In this document: positions 25,141 to 37,305 of the stretch, piece after piece | Numbering within the stretch: position 1 is the stretch's first letter | Layout of the letters: each line of letters begins with the position of its first letter | Source: CAWALV01 sp963782965 | Lineage (GTDB): Bacteria; Actinomycetota; Actinomycetes; Acidothermales; Acidothermaceae | DNA length: 64,000 nt | Direction: 5' to 3' | Assembly: GCA_963782965.1 (NCBI GenBank) | Contig: CAWALV010000006.1 | Span: 1,240,001 to 1,304,000 of the forward strand | Notes under the pieces: model-generated | The model's database searches: none | What the model saw: the letters and a program-made list of their open reading frames with translations, nothing else | Told to the model about the DNA's origin: nothing | Position numbers and translations under genes: made by a program

Positions 25141-25854
25141 GTGCTGTCGCTCGGGAGTCTGGGTGGCGGCGTTCGTTACGCCTTCTCGTCGCGGCAGGGC
25201 GGTACCAGCAGGTCGCCGTACGACTCACTCAACCTGAGCTTCGACGTCGGAGACGCTGCGGATGCCGTCGCGGCGAACCGCCGGTTGGTGCTGGAACGGC
25301 TGCGCATCGTCGACGCCGTGTGGCTGCATGCCCAGCACGGCGACGAGGTCGCGACGGTCGATCGGCCGGTCGACCGCTCGCCTCGGGCCGATGCGCTGGT
25401 GACGACGACCGCCGGGCTCGCGCTCGCCGGACTGTCCGCCGATTGCGCGCTCGTCGTGCTCGCCGACCCCGATGCCGGTGTTCTCGGTGTCCTCCACTGC
25501 GGTCGGCCCGGGCTCGTCCGGGGCACGATCGCCGCGGCCGTCTCCGCGCTGCACGACGCCGGTGCCCGCCGTATCCGTGCAGCGATGGGTCCCGCGGTGT
25601 GCGGCGCGTGCTACGAGGTGCCGGCGGAGATGGCCCAGGAGGTCGCGGCCGTCGTCCCCGACGCGGCGGCACGCAGCCGTGCCGGGCGACCCGCGCTCGA
25701 CATCGGGGCCGGCGTGCTGGCGCAGTTGCGCGAGTGCGACGTCGACCCGGTGCGCCGCGTCGGCGGCTGCACGGTCGAGGACGCCGCGCTCTTCTCTTAC
25801 CGCCGCGACGGCGTCACCGGCCGGCTCGGCGCACTGGTCTGGCGGGCGGCGTGA
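25141..25854 (+). CDS. pgeF: Peptidoglycan editing factor PgeF (YfiH/DUF152)
   Basis: A 237-residue PgeF/YfiH family protein (multicopper polyphenol oxidase-like fold), a family linked to removal of wrongly incorporated residues from peptidoglycan precursors. SLNLSFDVGD, the His of QHGDEV, the Cys of SADCALVVLAD, His119 and CGACYEV fit the metal/active-site scheme, as does the C-terminal LFSYRRDGVTGR. The usual HAGWRG motif reads H119-C-G-R-P-G here, so Trp and Arg are replaced while the His is kept. GTG start 8 bases after ftsZ; the stop overlaps yggS by 4 bases. Confidence 0.88.
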   Translation: MLSLGSLGGGVRYAFSSRQGGTSRSPYDSLNLSFDVGDAADAVAANRRLVLERLRIVDAVWLHAQHGDEVATVDRPVDRSPRADALVTTTAGLALAGLSADCALVVLADPDAGVLGVLHCGRPGLVRGTIAAAVSALHDAGARRIRAAMGPAVCGACYEVPAEMAQEVAAVVPDAAARSRAGRPALDIGAGVLAQLRECDVDPVRRVGGCTVEDAALFSYRRDGVTGRLGALVWRAA

Positions 25855-26597
25855 GATCGTCGCCTGCCGAAGCAGCGCAGCCGGGGAACCGCCGCGCCGA
25901 GTTGGCCGATCGCCTGTCGGCGGTCGAACAACGCATCGCGGCCGCGTGTGCCCGGGCGGGTCGCCGACGCGACGACGTCGTACTGATCGCGGTCACCAAG
26001 ACCTTTCCCGCCTCCGACGTCGAGTTGCTGTACGAGCTCGGAATTCGAGAAGTCGGCGAGAATCGCGACCAGGAGGCGACCGCGAAGCGCGACGCGCTGG
26101 TGGAGAACGGCTTCGACCCAGATCAGCTGGCGTGGCACTTCGTCGGGCACCTCCAGACGAACAAGTGCGGGTCGGTCGCGCACTACGCCCGGATGGTGCA
26201 TTCGGTCGACCGCCCCCGCCTGGTACACGCCCTCGATGCGGCAGCAGCCACGGCCGAGCGCGTCATCGACTGCCTGGTGCAGGTCGACCTCGACCCCGCG
26301 CCCAAGCCGGGCCGTTCAGGTGTGCCGCCGTCACAGGTACCGGCGCTGGCCGAGGCGGTCGCGTCGAGCAGCGGCCTGCGGTTCCGCGGCTTGATGACTG
26401 TGGCGCCGCTCGGCGCCGATCCGGGACCCGTGTTCAGCGGGCTCCGCGCACTCGCGGCCGGCCTTGCGTCCACGCATCCGGACGCCACCGTCGTCTCCGC
26501 CGGGATGAGCGGAGACTTCGAGGCCGCGGTCGCGGTCGGCGCGACTCACCTGCGTGTCGGAGCAGCATTGCTCGGGTCTCGGCGATATCCCGGATAA
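25851..26597 (+). CDS. yggS: YggS-family PLP-binding protein
   Basis: A 248-residue PLP-homeostasis protein (YggS/PLPBP). The PLP-binding Lys is K50 in LIAVTKTFPASDVELLYELG; GENRDQEATAK, WHFVGHLQTNK and LMTVAPLG are conserved, and SAGMSGDFEAAVAVGATHLRVG closes the barrel's phosphate site. GTG 25851 overlaps the pgeF stop by 4 bases. The pgeF-yggS-sepF order is standard in actinobacterial division clusters. Confidence 0.92.
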   Translation: MRSSPAEAAQPGNRRAELADRLSAVEQRIAAACARAGRRRDDVVLIAVTKTFPASDVELLYELGIREVGENRDQEATAKRDALVENGFDPDQLAWHFVGHLQTNKCGSVAHYARMVHSVDRPRLVHALDAAAATAERVIDCLVQVDLDPAPKPGRSGVPPSQVPALAEAVASSSGLRFRGLMTVAPLGADPGPVFSGLRALAAGLASTHPDATVVSAGMSGDFEAAVAVGATHLRVGAALLGSRRYPG

Positions 26598-26636
26598 GGT
26601 CCCGTCGAGAGCAGCATCAGTCACACAGGTGTCAAC

Positions 26637-26672
26637 GGCACCATCGGCACCACCGGCAAGATCGGCAACAGC
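26637..26672 (+). repeat. 9-bp imperfect tandem repeat in the yggS-sepF gap
   Basis: Four units GGCACCATC, GGCACCACC, GGCAAGATC and GGCAACAGC follow one another between yggS and sepF (127-base gap). It lies behind the yggS TAA stop and is not translated in a known gene. Role unknown. Confidence 0.6.
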
Positions 26673-26724
26673 CCAGCTCCACCGCGAATGAGAATCGGCG
26701 TGGAGAGACGAGGAGACATAGGGA

Positions 26725-27312
26725 ATGGCCTTCATGCGAAAGGCGGCTGTCTACCTCGGCTTGGTCGAGGACGACGAGCAGTATGACGAGTACGACGAGT
26801 ACGACGAACCTGCCGACCAGGCCCGCGTCGCGGAGCGCGACTACGCCATGCAGGCACCCGTAGCCGCATCGAGGCATGACCACCGCGCGCACGATCTGGC
26901 GGAACGGCGCGGGCACGACGTCCGCGACAGCGGTTACGGCGGGCGCCCCCGCACGGCGGGTGCGACCGCCCTCGCGCCGGCTCCGGCGCACCTCGAACCG
27001 ACCAGACTCGGTTGGTCCGATCCGGCCGGCGGCCCGCCCCGGGTGACGACGCTGCACCCGCGGACCTATAACGAGGCTCGTGCGATCGGGGAGCATTTCC
27101 GCGAGGGCACGCCGGTGATCATGAACCTGACCGAGATGGACGACGCCGACGCCAAGCGGCTCGTCGACTTCGCGGCTGGGCTAATCTTCGGTTTGCGTGG
27201 CACTATCGAACGCGTCACCGCGAAGGTGTTCTTGCTCTCGCCGCAGAACGTCGAGGTGACCGCAGAAGACAAGCAGCGGCTCGTCGGGGGCGGGTTCTTC
27301 AACCAGAGCTAG
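26725..27312 (+). CDS. sepF: Cell division protein SepF
   Basis: A 195-residue SepF, the membrane anchor and bundler of FtsZ in actinobacteria. An N-terminal amphipathic start (MAFMRKAAVYLGLVEDD) is followed by an acidic repeat YDEYDEYDE, a disordered linker (about 35-105) and the SepF core (about 106-190) with RTYNEARAIGEHFREGTPV and RLVDFAAGLIFGLRG. ATG 26725 has GAGGAGA about 10 bases upstream. The end of the gene carries the hexamer repeat AGAGCT-AGAGCT at the stop. The partner FtsZ tail is present upstream. Confidence 0.94.
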   Translation: MAFMRKAAVYLGLVEDDEQYDEYDEYDEPADQARVAERDYAMQAPVAASRHDHRAHDLAERRGHDVRDSGYGGRPRTAGATALAPAPAHLEPTRLGWSDPAGGPPRVTTLHPRTYNEARAIGEHFREGTPVIMNLTEMDDADAKRLVDFAAGLIFGLRGTIERVTAKVFLLSPQNVEVTAEDKQRLVGGGFFNQS

Positions 27313-27335
27313 AGCTAGGGCGGTCCAGCTTTTCC

Positions 27336-27620
27336 GTGGCTATCGTCTGGAACGTCGTCTACTACGCCCTGTGGGCATTTCTGATCTTCTTGGTTGTCCG
27401 GCTGGTGTTCGACTGGGTACAGGTGTTCTCTCGGGACTGGCGACCCCAGGGGGGCGTGCTCGTCGTCTTGGAGTTGTGTTACACAGTCACCGATCCGCCG
27501 CTACGCGCGTTGCGTAGGGTCGTGCCCGCGTTTCGGCTCGGTAGCTTCAGCGTCGACATCGCGTGGATCGCCCTGTTCGTCGGCGTGTGGATCCTGATCA
27601 CGATCGTGCCGTCCCTATGA
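27336..27620 (+). CDS. YggT-family membrane protein
   Basis: A 94-residue YggT protein with two hydrophobic segments (about 8-28 and 72-92) and the conserved loop TDPPLRALRRVVPAFRLG between them. YggT sits between sepF and divIVA in many Gram-positive bacteria; its role is unsettled (envelope or ion-stress related). GTG 27336 lies 23 bases after sepF. Confidence 0.88.
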   Translation: MAIVWNVVYYALWAFLIFLVVRLVFDWVQVFSRDWRPQGGVLVVLELCYTVTDPPLRALRRVVPAFRLGSFSVDIAWIALFVGVWILITIVPSL

Positions 27621-27658
27621 TCTTTCCTGCTGCCCGAGCTTCTTCGTGAGGTGACCCG

Positions 27659-28618
27659 ATGCCGTTGACCGCTGAGGACGTCAAGAACAAGCAGTTCACC
27701 CAATCGCGCTTGCGCAAGGGCTACGACGAGGGCGAGGTCGACGACTTCCTCGACGAAGTCGAGGCCGAGCTCACCCGGTTGAACCGGGAGAACGCCGACC
27801 TTCGGGCCAGGCTCCAGGTGGCCGAGCAGGCGGCGCGCCAGGTTCAGCAGCAGCCATCGAGCCAGCCCGTGAGCCAGCCCGCGGCGCCGCCCGCGGCACC
27901 GCCGGCTGCCGCTCAGGCGACGGCGCAACCCGACGGCGGCGGTCAGGAGGCTGCATTGCGAGTGTTGGCTATCGCCCAGCGGACGGCCGACGAGACGGTC
28001 AACGAGGCGCGTCGCGACGCGGATCGGCTTCTCGCCGAGGCGCGCGCGAAGTCCGAGCAGCTCGAACGGGAGACCCAGGAGCGGCACCGCAGCGTCGTCG
28101 GCAATCTCGACTCCGAGCGCGAGCGTCTCGAGCGCCGGGTCGAGGAGCTGCGCTCCTTCGAGCGCGAATACCGGGCCCGGCTCAAGGCGTACCTGGAGGG
28201 CCAGCTCCGCGACCTCGACGGGCGTGGTACCGATGGGCCGCCTCCGGCACCGGGCACAGCACCAGGCGCGGCAGCCGGTGCCCCGCGCAGTTCGGCACCC
28301 GGCGCGCCACCGGCTCCCGGCGGTCCCGGCACAACCGGCACATCCGGTGCGGCGGGCGGCCCCGCCGGTGGTTCGGTTCCGAGTCTTGCTCCGCCCGCTT
28401 CGGCTCCCCGGCCGGCCAGCCCGTTCGCGCCCGTTTCGGCGCCTCCGGTGCCCGGCGCGCCCCAGCCCGGGAACACCACGCCGCCACCCGCGCCGATGGC
28501 ACCAGGTGGCGGTGCCGGCGAGGGTAGCGGTGGCGAACCGAGCGGCCCGCCCCGCCAGGCGGCCGGCGGCGGTTTCGAGGTCGACGAGGGTCCGGAAGTT
28601 CCGCCGGCACACGGTTAG
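27659..28618 (+). CDS. divIVA: Polar growth scaffold DivIVA/Wag31
   Basis: A 319-residue DivIVA. The N-terminal membrane-binding domain contains PLTAEDVKNKQFTQSRLRKG and GYDEGEVDDFLDEVEAELTRL (about 2-45). A Gln/Pro/Ala linker (about 60-100) precedes a coiled coil (about 100-185, with LLAEARAKSEQLERET). The C-terminal third is disordered and Gly/Pro/Ala-rich, longer than in mycobacterial Wag31. DivIVA organises tip growth and septum placement. ATG 27659 with GTGAGGTGA just upstream. Confidence 0.94.
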   Translation: MPLTAEDVKNKQFTQSRLRKGYDEGEVDDFLDEVEAELTRLNRENADLRARLQVAEQAARQVQQQPSSQPVSQPAAPPAAPPAAAQATAQPDGGGQEAALRVLAIAQRTADETVNEARRDADRLLAEARAKSEQLERETQERHRSVVGNLDSERERLERRVEELRSFEREYRARLKAYLEGQLRDLDGRGTDGPPPAPGTAPGAAAGAPRSSAPGAPPAPGGPGTTGTSGAAGGPAGGSVPSLAPPASAPRPASPFAPVSAPPVPGAPQPGNTTPPPAPMAPGGGAGEGSGGEPSGPPRQAAGGGFEVDEGPEVPPAHG

Positions 28619-28636
28619 CGGGCGGGCGCGACCCTC

Positions 28637-28819
28637 ATGATGACCGTCATCAAGATCAGTGGTGTTGTCGTGTTCGCCGCAGCGGTGCTGGTCGGGGTCG
28701 GCGTGCTGATCGGCAGACCCACGCTGTACTACGCGGCCATCGGGCTGTCGCTGGCGGCGCTGCTCGCGGTCATCCTGAGCGCGCTGCCCTGGCGACGTCG
28801 CCCGCCGCGCTATCCCTGA
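28637..28819 (+). CDS. Small two-helix membrane protein
   Basis: A 60-residue protein with two hydrophobic helices (about 5-24 and 31-50) and a basic tail WRRRPPRYP. It follows divIVA by 18 bases in the same direction, so co-transcription is likely. ATG 28637 or 28640 could serve as start; no clear Shine-Dalgarno is visible. I do not recognise a named family. The strongly hydrophobic pattern and clean positive-inside tail support a real gene. Confidence 0.6.
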   Translation: MMTVIKISGVVVFAAAVLVGVGVLIGRPTLYYAAIGLSLAALLAVILSALPWRRRPPRYP

Positions 28820-28833
28820 GAACCGGCGGCGAG

Positions 28834-29265
28834 CTAGCTGCGCCGGAACGGGTCTCGGGCCGGTGGCACGGCCAACGAGAGACGCGTGCCGTCCAGCGAC
28901 AACCCGGTCAACGCGAGCACGCGGGCCAGGATCGAGGCGGTCGTCTCGCCGAACGCGACGCCGTCGGCGGTGACCATCGCACGGTAGATCGTGGCGTAGT
29001 GCTTCACCGGCGTGTTGTAGCTCCAGTCGACCGAACCCAGGTGCAACGCGTTGCCGCGCGAGCCGCCGATACCGTCGAACGGCGAACTCCACACCTGGAT
29101 GCCGGCGGGTCCCGCGGCGAAGATGCCGCCGTTCCCGACGTCGTGGACTCGTGCTTGGGAGATGAGTTCGCGGGTCTCGCGCTCTGGGAGCACGAGCGCC
29201 GGACGAATCTGACTTGCCAGCGCGGGGACGGCAACGGCGCCGGGCCGCAACGCCACGCTGGGCAT
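28834..29265 (-). CDS. Conserved hypothetical protein
   Basis: About 143 residues from ATG 29265, downstream of ileS on the same strand and converging on the divIVA operon. The stretch FDGIGGSRGNALHLGSVDWS with NTPVKHYATIYRAMVT, and the ending VPPARDPFRRS, look like a soluble domain; I recall similar uncharacterised actinobacterial proteins but cannot name a family. The frame is open to GTG 29415, but the additional 50 residues have an unlikely composition and no Shine-Dalgarno, so the later start is preferred. Start and function are uncertain. Confidence 0.55.
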   Translation of the reverse strand: MPSVALRPGAVAVPALASQIRPALVLPERETRELISQARVHDVGNGGIFAAGPAGIQVWSSPFDGIGGSRGNALHLGSVDWSYNTPVKHYATIYRAMVTADGVAFGETTASILARVLALTGLSLDGTRLSLAVPPARDPFRRS

Positions 29266-29511
29266 CGGTGGCTGACCGAGGTGGGGAGCTGCAGCCACTT
29301 TCGACCTCCAGTCGCGGGTCGGATCAAGACGGGTCCGCTTAGCGGTGCAGCCGTCGAGCATCCCTACTCGTGGGGTCGCACCGCTTTCCCGTACCAACTG
29401 GATCGGCTCATCCACCCCTGAACCTTGACTGGGCTGAACGGGTGTTTCGCTATCTCGGCCGGATGGCTGAGGCGGCCGCGTGGTCGGCTCACCCGGTTGC
29501 CGCCGGCTCGC

Positions 29512-32694
<3,183 letters not shown>

Positions 32695-32702
32695 CCGACT
32701 AC

Positions 32703-32806
32703 CTCCGCGATTGCTCCGCGGAGTCATGGCTCCGCGACTGCTCCGCGGAGTTGATGGCTCCGCGATTGCTCCGCGGAGTTGATGGCTCCGCGATTGCTCC
32801 GCGGAG
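32703..32806 (-). repeat. 27-28 bp tandem repeat in the ileS leader (palindromic hairpin units)
   Basis: Units at 32703-32729 (27 bp), 32730-32757 (28), 32758-32785 (28) and a partial 32786-32806. Each contains the palindrome CTCCGCGGAG (32714-32723, 32741-32750, 32769-32778, 32797-32806) and a Shine-Dalgarno-like GGAG; the unit nearest ileS carries the real GGAGG. The array sits exactly between the T-box core and the ileS start, where translational T-boxes place their Shine-Dalgarno sequestering hairpin. Confidence 0.9.
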
Positions 32807-33060
32807 GGACGAGGACCACCGCTTCGCGCGGCCCCGCGGTACCACCCTCCTTGGGCCGGTTCGGCAACCTCTCGCCGTCCCCGCCCCGCTCTTGGTTCGC
32901 GCGGCCGGATTCTACTGAGCCGCTGGCTCGGGGTCGAGCCAGCCACCGTTCTGCCGGCGGCTCCAGGGTGATCTTCACCGCGTGCACCGCTCCGGGCTCG
33001 CACCGTCCCCGGATCGCTGTGGCGTGCGTACGCGGCTACTCGTCCCTTTCGACGCTGTGC
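32807..33060 (-). promoter_or_regulatory. T-box riboswitch of ileS
   Basis: On the minus strand the canonical 14-base T-box AGGGTGGTACCGCG occurs at 32848-32835; TGGT matches the ACCA end of tRNA-Ile. Stem I is recognisable: AGGG (33047-33044) pairs CCCT (32968-32965), AGTA (33040-33037) faces GAAG-ATC-A, and GCCGCGT (33036-33030) pairs ACGCGGT (32983-32977). The specifier triplet is ATC (32972-32970), an Ile codon. ACCGC/GCGGT (32840-32836 with 32822-32818) forms the helix next to the T-box bulge. No U-run terminator is seen, so control is most likely at translation, as known for actinobacterial ileS T-boxes. Confidence 0.9.
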
Positions 33061-33068
33061 GCGAGCCG

Positions 33069-33824
33069 TCAGTCTACGGGAGAACCGGGCGGCTCCTTCG
33101 GCAACAGTCCGCGGTCGGCGAGGTCGGAGCGCAACTGGTCGGCGGAGTGGAACTGGACGGCGTCGAAGCCCAGCGCGGCCGCCGCCGCGACGTTGGCGGG
33201 GGAGTCATCGACGAAGAAGGTGCGCGCCGGGTCGACGTCGAAGCGTTCGCAGAGCAGCTCGAAGATCGCCGGCTCGGGTTTGATCACTCCTTCCTCACCC
33301 GACACGACGAGCCCGTCGAAGTGGTCGAGGAAAGCCATTCGGGGTCGCGCAAGCGGGAACGTCTCGTGGGAGAAGTTCGTAAGCGCGAGCAGCCGGTAGC
33401 CGCGGTCGCGAAGCTCGTCGACGATTCGAACCGTGCCGCGGATCGGCTCGCCGAGCATGTCTTCCCAGCGGCCGTAGTAGGCGGCGATGAGCTCGGCGTG
33501 CTCGGGGAACCGTGCGACCAGCTCGGCGGTCGCGTCGGCTGCCGATCTGCCGCGGTCCTGCTCGGCGTTCCACTCGAGTGTGCACACCGTGGCCAGGAAG
33601 CGTTCCATCTCGGCCTCGGCGTCGGGTCCGCGGAACAGCGATCGGTAGAGGTAGCGGGGGTTCCAGTCGATCAACACGCCGCCCAGGTCGAAGACGACGG
33701 TGTCATGCCGGACCGCGCCGCCTTCTGCCGCCGGCGCCGGTGCAGGCTGGACGTGCGCCGGGTGGGTGTCCGGCGCCTGGGTGTCCGGCGCCTGGGTGTC
33801 CGTTGGCTGAACCACGGACCGCAT
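33069..33824 (-). CDS. HAD-superfamily hydrolase
   Basis: A 251-residue HAD hydrolase. Motif I is VFDLGGVLIDWNPRYLYR, motif II LLALTNFSHETF, motif III with Lys in VIKPEPAIFELL and motif IV FFVDDSPANV, so it is catalytically complete; the substrate (a small phosphate ester or halo-acid) is unknown. The first 38 residues are low-complexity and include DTQAP repeated, from a 15-bp DNA repeat (GGGTGTCCGGCGCCT at 33764-33778 and 33779-33793), so the true start is not certain. It lies upstream of the ileS leader on the same strand and is divergent from the DUF167 gene with 14 bases between starts. Confidence 0.85.
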   Translation of the reverse strand: MRSVVQPTDTQAPDTQAPDTHPAHVQPAPAPAAEGGAVRHDTVVFDLGGVLIDWNPRYLYRSLFRGPDAEAEMERFLATVCTLEWNAEQDRGRSAADATAELVARFPEHAELIAAYYGRWEDMLGEPIRGTVRIVDELRDRGYRLLALTNFSHETFPLARPRMAFLDHFDGLVVSGEEGVIKPEPAIFELLCERFDVDPARTFFVDDSPANVAAAAALGFDAVQFHSADQLRSDLADRGLLPKEPPGSPVD

Positions 33825-33832
33825 CCTAGGTT
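33803..33832 (+). promoter_or_regulatory. Promoter candidate of the DUF167 gene (leaderless type)
   Basis: TTGGCT (33803-33808) - 18 bases - TAGGTT (33827-33832), then 6 bases to ATG 33839. This spacing predicts a transcript starting at or next to the ATG. It overlaps the start of the divergent HAD gene. Confidence 0.5.
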
Positions 33833-33838
33833 GGGTCG

Positions 33839-34162
33839 ATGCAACCCACCGGTCAGGTCGGCGACGCCCAGGAGGCGACCGTGCTGGTGGCGATCCGGGT
33901 CACCCCGGCGGCCGCACGGACCTCGGTCGGGGGCTCGCGCGGCGATGCGCTCGTCATCCGGGTCACCGAGGCAGCCGTCGACGGGCGAGCGACCCGGGCG
34001 GCCCTCGATGCACTCGCCCACGAACTCGGCGTTTCTCGCGTGCGCGTGCAATTGCGCCGCGGCGCCACGTCTCGCGAGAAGCTCGTGGCCGTCACCGTTG
34101 CGGTTCCTGCCGCTGCTGTCGAAGCGCGGCTGGCGGAGCTGCGTGCGAGGAGTGCTCGCTGA
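33839..34162 (+). CDS. DUF167 (YggU) family protein
   Basis: A 107-residue DUF167/YggU protein. The block VAIRVTPAAARTSVGG, DALVIRVTEAAVDGRATRAAL and the ending LRRGATSREKLVAVTV fit the small alpha/beta fold of the family. Function unknown; YggU genes often lie near division or YggT genes. ATG 33839 gives a typical N-terminus and no Shine-Dalgarno is seen, consistent with the leaderless promoter candidate. Confidence 0.85.
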   Translation: MQPTGQVGDAQEATVLVAIRVTPAAARTSVGGSRGDALVIRVTEAAVDGRATRAALDALAHELGVSRVRVQLRRGATSREKLVAVTVAVPAAAVEARLAELRARSAR

Positions 34163-34248
34163 TCTTCGAGGGTGCTGCCACCGGCCGTGTGTCACCCGCG
34201 TACGCTTCGTGCAGCCGAGGGCCAGGGAGTCTTGGACGGCGCGCCGGG

Positions 34249-34277
34249 TTGCCGACCGCAACGCGGCGACCTATCCT
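34249..34277 (+). promoter_or_regulatory. Promoter candidate of the lysine-rich TraR/DksA-type gene
   Basis: TTGCCG (34249-34254) - 17 bases - TATCCT (34272-34277). A start near 34284 would leave a leader of about 44 bases before ATG 34328. This promoter could also drive the overlapping lspA-rluD genes. Confidence 0.5.
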
Positions 34278-34327
34278 CGGCTGACCTAGTTGGCGATCAT
34301 GATCCGAGGGCGCCGAGGGGGCCTTTC

Positions 34328-35652
<1,325 letters not shown>

Positions 35653-35680
<28 letters not shown>

Positions 35681-36348
35681 GGCGTCGAACCCGTTCCGTA
35701 GACCGGCCGCAACCCGACGCCAGCACGTCTGATCGCGAGTCGGCTGCGCCCACCGAGCCACCCGAGCCACCCGCTCGGCCGCGGGTCGCGATACTCATCG
35801 GCGTCGCTGCCGTCGTGCTCGTGCTCGACGTCATCTCGAAGATCGTCGTGGTCGCGACGCTTTCCGATCACGCGCCGGTGCGGTTGCTGGGCGGCGCCGT
35901 CTTCTTGGAGGAGACGCGCAACGGCGGTGCGGCGTTCAGCGTGGGCGGCAGCGCCACGTTCGTGTTCGCCGTCGTCGCGATCGGCGTGATCGTGGTGATC
36001 TTGCGCACCGCGCGGCGGCTGTACAGCGGTGCGTGGGCGGCGGTGCTCGGCCTGCTGCTCGGCGGGGCGACGGGAAACCTGATCGACCGGCTGGTGCGCT
36101 CGCCGGGTGTGTTCCGTGGCCACGTCGTCGACTGGATCCGGGTACCGCACTTCGCCGTGTTCAACCTCGCGGATTCGGCGATCACGGTCGGTGGCGTGCT
36201 AGCCGTCCTGCTCGCGATCACCGGCCGCCAGCTCGACGGGACGATCGTCAAGGCGCGCCCATCGGCTCCGCCCGACCGAAACGGCGAGCCCGACGGTGCA
36301 CCCGACGACCAACTCGACGCCGGTACGTCCGACGACGAACAGCCGTGA
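35653..36348 (+). CDS. lspA: Signal peptidase II LspA
   Basis: A 231-residue lipoprotein signal peptidase with four membrane helices. The catalytic aspartates are D145 in GGATGNLIDRL and D174 in FNLADSAITVGG. EETRNGGAAFSVG is the conserved NxGxAF-type motif. The N-terminal 40 residues and the C-terminal 50 residues are polar extensions. ATG 35653 overlaps the upstream gene by 28 bases with no obvious Shine-Dalgarno, so the start may be later; the core is unaffected. The product would process the YHYH lipoprotein encoded at 41.5 kb. Confidence 0.93.
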
Positions 36349-37304
36349 GCGCCGGGTCGGAGTCGCGCCTGTTGCCGGTGCCCGAGGGCCTGGACGGCGA
36401 GCGGGTCGACGCGGCGCTCGCCCGGTTGCTGGGACTCTCGCGCACCAAGGCCGCCGAACTGGTGACCGAGGGCCGAGTGCGGCTCGACGGCGTGGCGCCG
36501 GTGAAGTCAGACCGGGTCAGCTCCGGAGGCCTGCTGGAGGTGGAGTTGCCCGCGGTCGTGCTGGCCGGGCCACCCATCGTGCCGACCCCGGTTGCCGGCA
36601 TGGCGGTCGTCTACGACGACGACGACATCGTGGTGGTGGACAAGCCGGTCGGTGTCGCGGCACACCCGAGCCCTGGGTGGGACGGTCCGACCGTGGTCGG
36701 GGCGCTGGCGGCGGCGGGCTACCGGGTGTCGACGTCCGGCGCGCAGGAGCGGCAGGGCGTCGTGCACCGACTCGATGTCGGTACCAGCGGCCTGATGGTC
36801 GTCGCGAAGAGTGAGCGCGCCTATGCGGCGTTGAAGCAGGCCTTTCGCGACCACGCGGTCGACAAGACCTATCACGCCCTGGTGCAAGGGCACCCCGATC
36901 CTGCTCGCGGAACGGTCGACGCACCGATCGACCGCCACCCGGTGCACGACTACAAGTTCGCCGTCGTCGCCGCCGGGAAGCCGAGCATCACCCACTACGA
37001 GACGCTGGAAGCGCATCCGGTCGCGAGCCTGCTGAAGATCGAACTCGAGACCGGGCGCACGCACCAGATCCGCGTGCACATGGCCGCCCTGCGGCATCCG
37101 TGCGTCGGCGACATCACGTACGGAGCCGATCCCACCCTGGCGGCGAAGCTGCACCTGCAGCGGCAGTGGCTGCACGCCGTCCGTCTCGGGTTCGCGCATC
37201 CCGGTAGCGGCGACCGGGTCGAGTTCGAAAGCGATTACGCCCCTGACCTCACGCACGCACTCGCCGCGGTGCGTGCCGGGCTCTCCGGCCGGGAAGCAGG
37301 CTGA
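36345..37304 (+). CDS. rluD: RluD-family rRNA pseudouridine synthase
   Basis: A 319-residue RluA/RluD-family enzyme. An S4 RNA-binding domain (about 15-75, with GERVDAALARLLGLSRTKAA) precedes the catalytic domain with D144 in the HRLD motif (GVVHRLDVGTSGLMVVAKS), VDKTYHALVQG and LETGRTHQIRVHMA. Probable target is 23S rRNA, by family. The GTG overlaps the lspA stop by 4 bases; lspA-rluD is a very widespread pair. Confidence 0.93.
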   Translation: MSAGSESRLLPVPEGLDGERVDAALARLLGLSRTKAAELVTEGRVRLDGVAPVKSDRVSSGGLLEVELPAVVLAGPPIVPTPVAGMAVVYDDDDIVVVDKPVGVAAHPSPGWDGPTVVGALAAAGYRVSTSGAQERQGVVHRLDVGTSGLMVVAKSERAYAALKQAFRDHAVDKTYHALVQGHPDPARGTVDAPIDRHPVHDYKFAVVAAGKPSITHYETLEAHPVASLLKIELETGRTHQIRVHMAALRHPCVGDITYGADPTLAAKLHLQRQWLHAVRLGFAHPGSGDRVEFESDYAPDLTHALAAVRAGLSGREAG

Positions 37305-37305
37305 G

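Noticed and set aside
29266..29415. tRNA gene or N-terminal extension of the hypothetical protein
   Set aside because: No cloverleaf with T-arm GGTTCGA could be built, and the translated extension has no Shine-Dalgarno or plausible composition.
32703..32806. CRISPR or REP-type element suspected in the ileS leader
   Set aside because: Units are directly contiguous without spacers and tied to the T-box and Shine-Dalgarno; a leader function is a better explanation.
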